60,538 nucleotides of DNA from a bacterium (GCA_029945665.1 JAQSCZ010000003.1:1-60538), one strand, 5' to 3'; positions 35,539-45,007 are shown, counted from the stretch's first letter. Translations and numbers: made by a program. Notes: generated by a model from the sequence alone, not told the origin.

Positions 35539-36324
35539 CTAATTACTGTTTGAGGAAAGCTGTATCCAATCTAATCCATTCCACATCAATGTAATGGTGT
35601 CATCCTTATTCATGGATATATTGCCCGATAGTTTGGTATTGCTATTGTCAAGCAATTGTACACCATCATTGTTGTCACGATCAATGTTTACCAAGAAAAG
35701 TATTTGCCCCATTACCAAGCCATCGCTTAAAATAATCGTTCTATTGCCTGCAGAAGAATTATTTGAATTTAAAAATATGGTTGAATTATTTCCAACAGTT
35801 ACGGCTTGATTGTCTGCTGTAACAGTAATTGAATCACATGTGCCGATGGCTATACCACCATTCACAGAGACAGTGGTTAGTGGATTGTTTAAGTTGAATC
35901 CAACATTACCAGTAGCCGAATCAATTCGCATTCTTTCAGTATTATTGGTTTTAATAACTAAATCTGAACTGTTGGTGGTGCCAATAAAATTACCACCAGA
36001 TGATGAATTACCTGTTGTAAGCCATGCGCCGTTTGAACTACTAATAGCAGTTCTACATAAACTAATCCAAGATGTTCCAGTGTGGTTAAAAAGACAATTG
36101 CTGTCTGTGTTGAATACAACCAGTCCTTTGACGCCTGTTATAGCATTCATTTGGGTGGAATTTACTCGGGTAAAGAGTAAGCCCTTTGTTGTGCTCTCTA
36201 GTTCAAGCAGACTCGAGCTGCTGATAGAGGTGACGTTGGCACCTAATTTTATTTGAGATTTTCCTATAAAAATCGGACAAATAAATACCAGTACCAAAAT
36301 TTGTTTGAAAATTTTAGTGTTCAT
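35539..36324 (-). CDS. Secreted beta-structured protein resembling phage-tail-fibre-like heads
   Basis: 261 residues. Signal peptide (..FIGKSQ), then SSSLLELESTTKGLLFTRVNSTQMNAI..KGLVVFNTDSNCLFNHTGTSWISLC, the common Bacteroidota 'tail-fibre-like' N-terminal signature. A middle region reads VGFNLNNPLTTVSVNGGIAIG, and the C-terminal strand-rich part ends in a Trp (DDTITLMWNGLDWIQL). No T9SS domain, so export to the surface would need a partner, perhaps the product of the next gene, which lies 2 bases downstream. Function unknown. Confidence 0.7.
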   Translation of the reverse strand: MNTKIFKQILVLVFICPIFIGKSQIKLGANVTSISSSSLLELESTTKGLLFTRVNSTQMNAITGVKGLVVFNTDSNCLFNHTGTSWISLCRTAISSSNGAWLTTGNSSSGGNFIGTTNSSDLVIKTNNTERMRIDSATGNVGFNLNNPLTTVSVNGGIAIGTCDSITVTADNQAVTVGNNSTIFLNSNNSSAGNRTIILSDGLVMGQILFLVNIDRDNNDGVQLLDNSNTKLSGNISMNKDDTITLMWNGLDWIQLSSNSN

Positions 36325-36410
36325 TTTTGCTGTATGTTTTTTAAGCTCGGAGTATGCTGAGTTTAAACGCCTATAAGTATTAAATCTCAGTTATACCAAC
36401 AATCTTAACT

Positions 36411-36441
36411 CAAACATAAAGCCCTAAAACTGCTTTGCAAA
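36411..36441 (-). promoter_or_regulatory. Promoter of the 36324-33890 surface-protein operon
   Basis: Minus strand: TTTG (36441-36438), 19 bases, TATGTTTG (36418-36411). It is a full match to the Bacteroidota -33/-7 consensus with an 86-base leader. Confidence 0.7.
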
Positions 36442-36630
36442 CATTTCCATTGATTTATCACAGAATATTTGTTAATAACTTGTTAATCAAGGGGTTATTT
36501 TTCTATTTTTTAAGTTTAATAATGACCAAAATGCGTGAAATTTTTTAAGATGGGCCTCGATTCAAGTGGTTTTAGGTAAAAATACTTTTTTTTCTAAAAT
36601 AGTTATTATATGTAACTAAACATAAAGAAT

Positions 36631-36656
36631 ATGCCACCGATTAAGGTGGCATTTTC
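36631..36656 (+). terminator. Orphan terminator-like hairpin
   Basis: ATGCCACC (36631-36638), loop GATTAA, GGTGGCAT (36645-36652), then TTTCTT. There is no gene upstream on the plus strand for over 300 bases, so it may end an unannotated small RNA or block antisense transcription. Confidence 0.5.
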
Positions 36657-37110
36657 TTAACTAATAAATATGCATTTTCAAACACTAATCTTGATATTTA
36701 TAGGAGAATATCAATTTATTGTATTTGTAATACATTTTGAAATCGTTTGTGAAGTAGCAAAAAAATACCTCACAAACACATCTGATCGTGCAAATCAGAT
36801 TTATTTAACATACAACCCCAAGAAGGCCAAACTTATGCCAATGTGTAACTATCTGAAATTCAATAGCGAATTTGTAATATCATCTGTTTTGTTTCCAATT
36901 TTTGGAAATTTTGGCCGATAAATGGAATAAAATAAAATGCGTTTCAAGTTGTTTTTTGTATGGGATATTCAAATTCATACGAAATAAGATTTTCTTGCCA
37001 TTTATTCGCATCAATACACAAGAAAAGTAATTCGGGAAAAAGGACCTTGTGTAATAGTTATTTGAATAAAAAATGAGTAAAAGGTCAACTGCAGATGGTA
37101 AAGAATGCTA

Positions 37111-37118
37111 TATATTTG
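37111..37118 (+). promoter_or_regulatory. -7 element of the sigma-54 response-regulator operon
   Basis: TATATTTG matches TAnnTTTG, 49 bases before the ATG at 37168. The in-frame ATG at 37105 lies inside this element, which rules it out as the start. No clear -33 box. Confidence 0.5.
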
Positions 37119-37167
37119 CGCCATAGCGCTTTGTTTGAATGCACGAATAATGCTCTATAATATATGT

Positions 37168-38529
37168 ATGCGTAATTTTAAAATCTATATAGTTGAAGAT
37201 GATCCATGGTACGGAGAGCTTTTAAAATACCACCTATCATTAAATGAGGATTATGAAGTGCTTTTGTTTGGAACAGCCAATGAATTAATTGAAAATCTGC
37301 ATAAGAAACCAGATTTAATTACAGTTGATTTTAATTTGCCAGATATGACGGGAGAAGAATTATTACTCAAAGTAAGATCTGTTAATCGCAACGTACCTGT
37401 TTTAATTATAAGTGGTCAAGATGATATTTCAGTTGCACTAAGTTTACTTAAAAAAGGGGCAAGTGAGTATCTAATGAAAGATGCTAATACAAAGGATTTA
37501 CTTTGGCATTCCGTGCAACGAGTTTTCAAAACTATTTCTTTGCAAGAAGAAGTTGAAGAATTAAAAGTGCAATTAGAATCAAAGTTTGATTTTGAAAAAA
37601 CGATTATTGGAAAAAGTACGGCATTAAAGAAATCATTTGCACTGATAGAAAAAGCAATTAATTCAAATATTAATGTTTCTATTACTGGTGAAACAGGCAC
37701 TGGAAAAGAGATAGTTGCAAAGGCTATACATTATAATAGTTTAAGAAGCAAGAAACCTTTTATTGCTGTAAATATGGCCGCAATTCCTAAGGAACTTTTT
37801 GAAAGTGAGTTGTTTGGTTATGAAAAAGGAGCTTTCACAGGAGCGATAACGAATAAAAAGGGCAAATTTGAAGAGGCCAATGGAGGTACAATTTTCTTAG
37901 ATGAAATTGCGGAAGCTGACTTAAATTTCCAAACAAAATTATTGCGTGTGCTTCAAGAACGCGAAATTACTAGGGTAGGGAGCAATCAAACCATTAAGCT
38001 AGATGTTAGAATTATAGTTGCCACACATAAGGACCTTGCTGAAGAAGTGAAGTCGGGGAGATTCAGAGAAGACTTGTTTTTCCGATTGCTTGGTCTACCA
38101 ATCGAACTGCCTCCTTTGAATCAAAGGGGAAATGATATATTGATACTCGCCAAACATTTCGCAGATGCTTATGCAATTGAGAATAAGAAAAAAACCATTC
38201 ATATTCACCCAGAAGCAAAAGAAAAACTATTGAAATACAATTATCCAGGCAATGTTAGGGAGTTAAAAGCAATAATCGATTTGGCTTGTGTTATGACTGA
38301 TGACAGCGAAATTAAGGTAGATGATATTACCTTTCTTTCAAATAGTTTTAAGGAACAAAACCTTTATACATCAATTGAAAAAACTTTAAAGGACTACAAT
38401 GCAGATATTATTGGATTTTATTTAAAAAAATATCATTTCAATGTCGTGGAGGTCGCTCAAAAGTTAGACATTGGTAAATCAACTATTTACAATCTTATTA
38501 ATTCGGGAGAAATAAAAAAGGAAGGTTAA
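37168..38529 (+). CDS. NtrC-type sigma-54-dependent response regulator
   Basis: 453 residues from the ATG at 37168. A receiver domain (about 1-120) has its phosphoacceptor at Asp54 (LITVDFNLPD), acidic pair DD11-12 and Lys103 in YLMKDA. A short linker leads to an AAA+ domain (about 145-385) with Walker A GETGTGKE (173-180), the sigma-54 contact loop GAFTGA (220-225) and Walker B IFLDEI (241-246). A Fis-type helix-turn-helix ends the chain (VVEVAQKLDIGKSTIYNLI). It activates sigma-54 promoters when phosphorylated. It is the first gene of a three-gene operon; its stop overlaps the FIST start, TAATG. Confidence 0.93.
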   Translation: MRNFKIYIVEDDPWYGELLKYHLSLNEDYEVLLFGTANELIENLHKKPDLITVDFNLPDMTGEELLLKVRSVNRNVPVLIISGQDDISVALSLLKKGASEYLMKDANTKDLLWHSVQRVFKTISLQEEVEELKVQLESKFDFEKTIIGKSTALKKSFALIEKAINSNINVSITGETGTGKEIVAKAIHYNSLRSKKPFIAVNMAAIPKELFESELFGYEKGAFTGAITNKKGKFEEANGGTIFLDEIAEADLNFQTKLLRVLQEREITRVGSNQTIKLDVRIIVATHKDLAEEVKSGRFREDLFFRLLGLPIELPPLNQRGNDILILAKHFADAYAIENKKKTIHIHPEAKEKLLKYNYPGNVRELKAIIDLACVMTDDSEIKVDDITFLSNSFKEQNLYTSIEKTLKDYNADIIGFYLKKYHFNVVEVAQKLDIGKSTIYNLINSGEIKKEG

Positions 38530-39671
38530 TGAAAGCAAAACTATACCATTATGAAAATAATGAAATCAAAGCACTTGTTTCAGAAATAGATGAATTTATA
38601 GTTGAGCCGTCATTGGTATTGGTTTTTGGCGAAAATGAGATTATTTCCAGTGAAATGTTATGGATAGATATTAAAAAAAAATTCACAAATTCTCATATAG
38701 TTTACTGCTCAACGGCTGGTGAAATTAGTGGCTCTGATGTTAAGGAAAATATGGCAGTAATCACAGCGTTGTATTTTGAAAACACACCAATCAAAACGGC
38801 TCTTATAAATATAAAGGCGTATCAAAATAGTACCCTTGCTGGCCAGGCATTAGCCAGTATATTAAATGTTGAAGGCTTAAAATATGTGTTGTTGCTTTCT
38901 GACGGAGCTCTTGTTAATGCCAGTCAACTTATTTCAGGTATGGAGGTAGTTTACAATGGTAATATTCCGATAACAGGTGGCCTAGCAGGTGATAGAGAAA
39001 ATTTTGCCACAACTTTAGTTGGACTAAATAATTTACCTGAATCTGGAAATATTGCAGCCATTGGTTTTTATGGAGATAGCTTACAAATTGGCCATGGTTC
39101 TATGGGTGGTTGGGATGTGTTTGGACCTGAAAAAACAATCACTAAATCGGAAGGGAATATTCTTTTCGAAATTGATGGTAAAAATGCCATGGCTATCTAC
39201 AGAGATTACCTTGGTAAATATGCCGATGAATTACCTGGATCGGCCTTGCTTTTTCCTCTGGCAATAAAGGATGGAGAGTCGGATGAATTATTGGTTCGCA
39301 CAATACTTTCGATAGACAATGAAAACCAATCCATGGTTTTTGCTGGCGAAGTTCCTGAAGGCACAAAGGTGAGATTTATGAAAGTGAATTTTGATAATCT
39401 TATTGAAGCGGCCTCCATTGCAGCGAAGAAATCTGTTTTTGATTTTGGTGAATTAAAGCCAGATTATGCATTACTTATAAGTTGCGTTGGAAGGAAATTG
39501 ATTTTAAAACACAGAATAGAGGAGGAGCTTGAAGCAGTATTAGATGTATTTGATGCAACTGTTATGAGTGGCTTTTATTCTTATGGAGAATTGTCTCCAT
39601 TTACTAAGAATGGTGTTTGCCAGCTTCACAATCAAACAATGACTATCACAACATTTACGGAAATTTTGTAG
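38529..39671 (+). CDS. FIST-domain sensor protein
   Basis: 380 residues. FIST_N (about 25-210: VFGENEIISSEMLWIDIKKKFTNSHIVYCSTAGEISG, PITGGLAGDR) and FIST_C (about 225-365: KNAMAIYRDYLGKYADELPGSALLFPLAI, LISCVGRKLILKHRIEEELEAV, GFYSYGELSP). No membrane helix or signal, so it is cytoplasmic. FIST domains are thought to sense small ligands such as amino acids and feed signals to linked kinases. Lying between the response regulator and the hybrid kinase, it is probably the input protein of that system. The next gene starts 3 bases after its stop. Confidence 0.88.
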   Translation: MKAKLYHYENNEIKALVSEIDEFIVEPSLVLVFGENEIISSEMLWIDIKKKFTNSHIVYCSTAGEISGSDVKENMAVITALYFENTPIKTALINIKAYQNSTLAGQALASILNVEGLKYVLLLSDGALVNASQLISGMEVVYNGNIPITGGLAGDRENFATTLVGLNNLPESGNIAAIGFYGDSLQIGHGSMGGWDVFGPEKTITKSEGNILFEIDGKNAMAIYRDYLGKYADELPGSALLFPLAIKDGESDELLVRTILSIDNENQSMVFAGEVPEGTKVRFMKVNFDNLIEAASIAAKKSVFDFGELKPDYALLISCVGRKLILKHRIEEELEAVLDVFDATVMSGFYSYGELSPFTKNGVCQLHNQTMTITTFTEIL

Positions 39672-39673
39672 GC

Positions 39674-42600
39674 ATGGAATTACATAAATTATTACAAAGG
39701 CAACTGAATAAATTTTTCCCTGATCAAATAAACTCGGATATTCAGTTTGAGAATTTCATTAAGGCAATTAGTGAATCTTACACCTCTTACGAAAGGGATA
39801 AAGAATTATCAAATCATGCATTTGGAATTTCTGAAAGAGAATACAACGAAATTAATTTAAAGTTGAAAAGTGAAATAGATTCCAAAAAAATTTCTATTCT
39901 TAAATTAAATGAAACAATTCGCGAAATGGATTCAACTATTTTTATGGAGTCTGAGGATAATCTAATTGGTTTGGTAGATTACGTAAAAAAACTTATCGAT
40001 AAAAGTCGAAATATTGAGTTTGAGTTAGTCCAGAATGTGAAACGAATGTCTGCATTAATATCGAATATGCATTCAGGTGTCTTAGTTGAAAATGAAATGC
40101 GTGAAATTATCTTCACCAATGAAGCTTTTTGTAAAATGTTTGATATTAATGCATCTCCAACCAGTATGATTGGTATGGATTGTACGCAATCAGCCGAGTA
40201 CAGTAAAGCATTATTTAAAGACCCTGAATTATTTATTAAAAGGGTTGAAGAGTTAATGCAGAATAAATTGCAAGTAAATGGTGAAATTTTGGAGTTAAAA
40301 GATGGTCGTTTTTTTGAAAGAGATTTTGTGCCAGTATTTGTTGACAATGAGTTTAAGGGTCACATGTGGAACTATTCAGATGTAACCGAAAAAAAAATAA
40401 TCCTAGATGTTGTTGCTGAAAGCGAAACAAAAAACAGACTCATTATGAATTCTGCATTGGATGCTATCATAAGCATAAATGACCATGGTTTAATTACATT
40501 TTGGAATCCACAGGCTGAGAAAATTTTTGGATGGAAAGAAGAGGAAGTATTAAATAAATCTTTATCGGAGGTCATTATCCCTGAAAAATATGTTAAAAAT
40601 CACGAACGCGGCATGGCTAGCTACCGGGCAAATAAAGAGGGTCCTCTTCTCGAAAAATTGTTAGAATTAAAGACAAAGCATAAATTGGGCCACGAGTTTC
40701 CTGTTGAATTGTCGATTACACCTATTCATTTTGATGGAAAGGTTTTTTTCTGCTCATTTATTCGGGATATTTCTGAAAGAAAATTGGCAGAACAAGTTCT
40801 TGCTAAAAGTGAAGAGAAATACCGAAGCATTATTGCCAATATGAATCTTGGGTTATTAGAAGTAGATAATAAAGATGTGATTCGATTTTGTAATCAAAGT
40901 TTTTCAATTATTTCAGGTTATTCATTCGAAGAGATGATAGGAAGAAGAGCTTCAGATATTTTTATTGAAGTACAAAATAAGAACGTTATTGAAGAGAAAA
41001 GAAAAAATCGGAAAAATGGCATTTCAGATAGTTATGAATTGTTTGTAAAAAATAAGCTTGGAGAGGACAGATGTTGGCTTATAAGTGGCGCACCTAACAT
41101 AAATGAAAAAGGAAAAGTCATTGGATCAATTGGAATTCATTTGGACATAACAGAAAAGAAAAAATTAGAAAAGGAAATTGAAATTGCTTTGGAGAAAGCG
41201 CAAATTGCTTCAAATGCAAAAGAAACTTTTTTGGCTAATATGAGTCATGAAATTAGAACGCCTCTAAATGCTATTATTGGTATGGTAAGGGAGCTTGGAA
41301 GAGAAAGTTTAACACCTAAACAAATTACTTATTTATCTAACAGTGAAACGGCTGCTAAACACTTGTTAAGCATGGTGAATAATGTTTTGGACATGTCTAA
41401 AATTGAAGCAGGTGCGGTTAAATTTGTGGAAAATCAATTCAACCTGATATCAGTTGTTAAGATGGTTGAAAGTATTTTATTTATCAAAGCTAAGGAGAAA
41501 GATTTAGTTTTAAGAACCAGCCTGTCTCCAGATATAAAAATGGCCTTAATTGGCGATAGTAGCCGTATTAGGCAGATTTTAATCAATATAGTTGATAATG
41601 CCATTAAATTCACGCAAGCTGGCGAAGTGGTTTTAGCTGTAGAGGTTTTATCAACGACGGAAACACAACAAAACATTCATTTTAAGATAACAGATACTGG
41701 CATAGGCATGAGTAAGCAGTTCATAAATCATATTTTTGAAAAGTTTTCTCAAGAAGATGTGAATTCTTCAAGAAAAGTACAAGGTACTGGATTGGGTATG
41801 GCCATTACACAGGAAATTGTTAATAAAATGGGCGGTCATTTGGAAATTCAAAGTGAACAAGGTGTTGGCACTAGTGTGGAATTTATACTGAGTCTTCCAA
41901 TAGGTGATTCATCGAGCATTTTAAGTACTTTAAATTTAACAATAGATGAAAGCTTGGCTGGTTTGAATTGTCTCCTAGTGGAAGATAATGACATGAACAG
42001 AATGATTGCTTTAAAAAGTTTGCAGGCTTTTGGCTGCAAAGTAACCGAAGCAACGGATGGATTAATGGCTATACATTTATTAAGAAGTGAAAGTTTTGAT
42101 TTTATTCTAATGGATATTCAAATGCCCAAAATGGATGGGATAGAAACAACTAAATTCATTCGAAATGAGTTAAATCTAATCACGCCAATTATTGCACTTA
42201 CTGCCAATGTATTTAAAAGTGATATTGACTTGTATCTTTCGGTCGGTATGAATGAATATGTAACGAAGCCTTATGAAGAGGAAAATTTATTTACCGCAAT
42301 TGTCAAATCTTTGAAGCTTAAGAATAAAAAAAATGATATCGAAAAGTTCTTTTATCCTGATCGTAAATTATATGATTTGGTTAAATTGTATGAAATGAGT
42401 CGTGGAGACGATCAATTTGTTTTAAAAATGGTTAAATTATTTATTGAACAAACACCAATTGCTATTATAGAATTAAAGCGTGCATTCTATAACAAAGATT
42501 TGTCAAGAATAGGAAAAATTGCCCATAGAATTAAACCAAGTATTGAAATAATGGGAATGGATAATGGACTGAAATTGATCGCTGAAATTCAATTACAACT

Positions 42601-42700
42601 TTTAGAATCCAAATTAGATATCAATACCACTGAAGGCCTAGTGCTAGAACTCGAGCAAATGATTGAGCAAGTTATACTGAAATTGAATAAACTTGTTTAA
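39674..42700 (+). CDS. Hybrid sensor histidine kinase with three PAS domains, receiver and Hpt
   Basis: 1008 residues from the ATG at 39674 (an ATG 57 bases upstream would overlap the FIST gene). A coiled N-terminus (about 20-120) is followed by PAS domains at about 126-238, 249-366 and 379-493. The kinase has HisKA with His525 (NMSHEIRTP), the N box (DNAIKF), DTGIGMS and GTGLGMA. The receiver carries Asp814 (ILMDIQMPKMDG), and the Hpt domain carries His951 (AHRIKPS). No membrane segments, so it is a cytoplasmic multistep phosphorelay that would end on the sigma-54 regulator encoded two genes upstream. The signal probably comes from the FIST protein and the PAS domains (inference). Confidence 0.92.
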   Translation: MELHKLLQRQLNKFFPDQINSDIQFENFIKAISESYTSYERDKELSNHAFGISEREYNEINLKLKSEIDSKKISILKLNETIREMDSTIFMESEDNLIGLVDYVKKLIDKSRNIEFELVQNVKRMSALISNMHSGVLVENEMREIIFTNEAFCKMFDINASPTSMIGMDCTQSAEYSKALFKDPELFIKRVEELMQNKLQVNGEILELKDGRFFERDFVPVFVDNEFKGHMWNYSDVTEKKIILDVVAESETKNRLIMNSALDAIISINDHGLITFWNPQAEKIFGWKEEEVLNKSLSEVIIPEKYVKNHERGMASYRANKEGPLLEKLLELKTKHKLGHEFPVELSITPIHFDGKVFFCSFIRDISERKLAEQVLAKSEEKYRSIIANMNLGLLEVDNKDVIRFCNQSFSIISGYSFEEMIGRRASDIFIEVQNKNVIEEKRKNRKNGISDSYELFVKNKLGEDRCWLISGAPNINEKGKVIGSIGIHLDITEKKKLEKEIEIALEKAQIASNAKETFLANMSHEIRTPLNAIIGMVRELGRESLTPKQITYLSNSETAAKHLLSMVNNVLDMSKIEAGAVKFVENQFNLISVVKMVESILFIKAKEKDLVLRTSLSPDIKMALIGDSSRIRQILINIVDNAIKFTQAGEVVLAVEVLSTTETQQNIHFKITDTGIGMSKQFINHIFEKFSQEDVNSSRKVQGTGLGMAITQEIVNKMGGHLEIQSEQGVGTSVEFILSLPIGDSSSILSTLNLTIDESLAGLNCLLVEDNDMNRMIALKSLQAFGCKVTEATDGLMAIHLLRSESFDFILMDIQMPKMDGIETTKFIRNELNLITPIIALTANVFKSDIDLYLSVGMNEYVTKPYEEENLFTAIVKSLKLKNKKNDIEKFFYPDRKLYDLVKLYEMSRGDDQFVLKMVKLFIEQTPIAIIELKRAFYNKDLSRIGKIAHRIKPSIEIMGMDNGLKLIAEIQLQLLESKLDINTTEGLVLELEQMIEQVILKLNKLV

Positions 42701-42738
42701 AATTTATGTTATATAGTTACTAAACTAATATGGATTTT

Positions 42739-42771
42739 TCCATAAAATGGAATTTAAATCCATTTTATGGA
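42739..42771. repeat. Perfect 13-bp inverted repeat after the kinase gene
   Basis: TCCATAAAATGGA (42739-42751), 7 bases, TCCATTTTATGGA (42759-42771). Each arm is itself a TCCAT-N3-ATGGA dyad. It may act as a terminator or a protein-binding site. The ATG at 42767 lies inside the second arm. Confidence 0.65.
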
Positions 42772-43090
42772 GAAAATTTTAGCGCTTAAGTGGAGTAAGT
42801 ATTTGAATTCAAATAAGTTAGATTGCTGGCACAGATATGGATTCAAATTAATTCATAAACGCAGCAGTATGAAGTATACAAAAAATACCCTTTTTGATTT
42901 AAAAAGTATCATTTTCTTTACATGGACGATTGTTTCCATATTTAAAGTTTTCAATAGTTCAATTTCTCATGGTTGGTCTTGGTATTGGATAATCGGGTTG
43001 TTCATGTTGAATTTTATTATTCTTAATCTTTTGTCTTCCGAATATTCAAAAAAATATTCCAAGCAAAATAGTAACGATAAAATGTATTAA
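42767..43090 (+). CDS. Small putative membrane protein
   Basis: 107 residues as read from 42767, but this ATG is inside a 13-bp inverted repeat. The ATG at 42869 (73 residues) is an equal candidate. Two hydrophobic helices, IIFFTWTIVSIFKVF and WYWIIGLFMLNFIILNLL, are followed by a charged tail (SSEYSKKYSKQNSNDK). No family recognised. It follows the kinase operon by 66 bases on the same strand and may be cotranscribed. Confidence 0.4.
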   Translation: MEKILALKWSKYLNSNKLDCWHRYGFKLIHKRSSMKYTKNTLFDLKSIIFFTWTIVSIFKVFNSSISHGWSWYWIIGLFMLNFIILNLLSSEYSKKYSKQNSNDKMY

Positions 43091-43676
43091 TTATAAATAA
43101 TTTATCTAAAAGCTTTTTATCTAAAGCACACTTTAGATAACTGATTCATCTCAAATAAAAGTTGATTTTAAATATATAATCTGATGCCCAAAATTAATTT
43201 AGCTGAAATGAAACTTTTAAAACGTTTTAAACTCAATTTTATAATTCAATTTTTTCTCATCGTTTTACTTTTCTTATACTATCTAGAAATTAATTATTAA
43301 CTAGTAATGAAACACAAATCTAAAAAATATCCTCTGTCAAGTGCCTATAGACCCAGTCTAAGAGAATTTATAATACGAAAATTTAAATCAATTTTTAGGA
43401 CTAACTCTGATAGTTTTGAAAATGAAAATTAAACTCGGTTTCATGAATTTGGTATTTCACCCAACCAATGTAATCTTGTTTTAAAATTCCAATTATGTAT
43501 CAATTTCTTAAATTAAATTTATAAATAGCCAATTTATAACAACTACAATAAATTATCACATAACATTTAATGGCCATAGTTACCCATCATATTTGGACTC
43601 GTTTTGTCTTACTTTATCGTTATTGTAAATTTTTTGGTGTGTTTTTAATTGAACCATTAAATCAAAATATAGAGTC
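43091..43676. other. 586-base AT-rich region with two tiny open frames
   Basis: An open frame at 43184-43300 would encode 38 residues with one hydrophobic helix (LNFIIQFFLIVLLFLYYL). Another at 43307-43432 would encode 41 basic residues (HKSKKYPLSSAYRPSLREFIIRK and so on). Neither has recognisable homology or a good ribosome-binding site, and I do not call them as genes. No terminator or promoter stands out. Confidence 0.35.
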
Positions 43677-44129
43677 GTGAAAATTGGAATAATTGAATCA
43701 AGTGTTTTATATGGCCATATTTTGAGTGGTCATTTTATGAAGTGGGGGCTTCAAAAAAGTATGATTAATGAGGTTAAGATCGCTATGAATATTAATCAAT
43801 TAATGCCTTTAAACTGTTTTGATTTCAGTGTTATAGTAATAGATGTTACGTTGATTAATTCTACAATCTTTCGGTTAATTAGCAAAATTAGAATATCGAA
43901 TCCAACATTAAAGGTATTGCTTAGCGGTTCGGAGTTTTGTAAATTATCTTTCAAAGATATCCAAAAAGCGAAAGTCAATGGACTACTATTTAGAGACATT
44001 TCTGAAATTGATTTTATTTCTACTATGAACCAAGTAGTATCAAATAACACACACATAGATATAGATCATTTTGTCAAAATAATTAATCATGAAATAATTG
44101 ACAAAATTCTAATCTCTAAAAGTGCATGA
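43677..44129 (+). CDS. Stand-alone degenerate receiver-domain protein
   Basis: 150 residues from a GTG. KIGIIESSVLYGHILSGHF, DFSVIVIDVTLINS (candidate phosphoacceptor Asp56), LKVLLSGSE and KVNGLLFRDIS follow the beta-alpha order of a CheY-like receiver of the LuxR/NarL subtype. The acidic pair after strand 1 is reduced to one Glu, and Arg replaces the conserved Lys of strand 5. No output domain. It may be a phosphate sink or a protein-protein adaptor for the kinase operon upstream (inference). Confidence 0.55.
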   Translation: MKIGIIESSVLYGHILSGHFMKWGLQKSMINEVKIAMNINQLMPLNCFDFSVIVIDVTLINSTIFRLISKIRISNPTLKVLLSGSEFCKLSFKDIQKAKVNGLLFRDISEIDFISTMNQVVSNNTHIDIDHFVKIINHEIIDKILISKSA

Positions 44130-44190
44130 ACGCTACCTCTGCTATTGCCAAATTATATTTATCTATCAGCATTCAATCATAAAATTATTC

Positions 44191-44310
44191 ATGCAACAGC
44201 TCACAACAACCGAATGGTACATTATTGATTTTATTCTTTCCACTTTATTTACCTATTGTATATGGAAAATAAAAGAATCAGTAAAGCCATCAAAACCTAC
44301 TGAAATTTGA
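44191..44310 (+). CDS. Very small putative membrane peptide
   Basis: 39 residues from the ATG at 44191 (a longer 62-codon reading from 44122 overlaps the receiver gene). One hydrophobic helix (WYIIDFILSTLFTYCIW) and a charged tail. No family recognised and no clear start signal. Confidence 0.25.
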   Translation: MQQLTTTEWYIIDFILSTLFTYCIWKIKESVKPSKPTEI

Positions 44311-44350
44311 GTAACAAAGACTCAAACTATTGGATGTTTGAATAGTGTAT

Positions 44351-45007
44351 TTAAAATGGTGGCGGGCAACTAATCTTTATCGCTTCGTTTTTTATTGGAT
44401 GAATAAATTCCACTTGATAAGCATGCAGACAAATTGATTTATTTTTCAAAACCTGAGGCGCTCCGTATTTTAAATCACCAACAATAGGCGTTTTGTTATA
44501 AGCCAATTGCGCTCTGATTTGATGAAACCGTCCAGTTATTGGATGGATAATCAATAAGGCTTGATTCTTTTCTCTTTCTTCCAAAATCTTATATATCAAA
44601 ACAGATTCCTTACTGTTTTCAACTGCCCTATTGAAAACATCGGCCCGTTTAGTTTGGCTATCTTTTCGCAAGAAATTGCGCAATTCTTTTTCGGGTTCTA
44701 ATGGAACACCATTCACTAAAGCCATGTATGTTTTACTAATCTTACCGTATCTAAACAACTCATTCATTTTCGATAAGCCTTTACTCGTTTTGGCCAAAAT
44801 AACGACCCCACTTACTGGCCGATCGATGCGGTGAATAACACCACAAAAAACATTGCCTGGCTTTTGCTCTCTTTTTTTTAAGAATTCTTTTACCAATTCC
44901 GAAAGTGGAATATCACCTGTTTCATCGCCTTGCACCAATATGCCACTGGGTTTATTAACGGCGATTAAATGGTTGTCTTCGTATATGATATTAGCGGCTA
45001 TATCCAT
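44351..45007 (-). CDS. RluA-family pseudouridine synthase
   Basis: 218 residues from the ATG at 45007, one base after the murB stop; longer frames run through murB. Core motifs are IIYEDNHLIAVNKPSG, the catalytic HRIDRPVSG (Asp62), SKTYMALVNG and HPITGRFHQIRAQLAY. There is no S4 domain. It isomerises uridine in rRNA or tRNA; the target nucleotide cannot be told from sequence. It is probably cotranscribed with murB. Confidence 0.9.
   Translation of the reverse strand: MDIAANIIYEDNHLIAVNKPSGILVQGDETGDIPLSELVKEFLKKREQKPGNVFCGVIHRIDRPVSGVVILAKTSKGLSKMNELFRYGKISKTYMALVNGVPLEPEKELRNFLRKDSQTKRADVFNRAVENSKESVLIYKILEEREKNQALLIIHPITGRFHQIRAQLAYNKTPIVGDLKYGAPQVLKNKSICLHAYQVEFIHPIKNEAIKISCPPPF

Larger units (their letters stand above)
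36325..37167. other. Intergenic region, 843 bases, no confident gene
   Basis: It holds the promoter of the minus-strand surface operon (36411-36441), an orphan plus-strand terminator-like hairpin (36631-36656) and the -7 element of the response-regulator gene (37111-37118). An 83-codon reading frame at 36670-36921 has no signal peptide, no recognisable family and no clear start signal, and I do not call it. Confidence 0.5.

Noticed and set aside
36670-36921. 83-codon plus-strand open frame
   Set aside because: No signal peptide, family or start signal; composition looks like translated intergenic DNA.
43184-43432. Two tiny open frames of 38 and 41 codons
   Set aside because: One is merely hydrophobic and the other merely basic; no start signal or conservation can be judged from one sequence.
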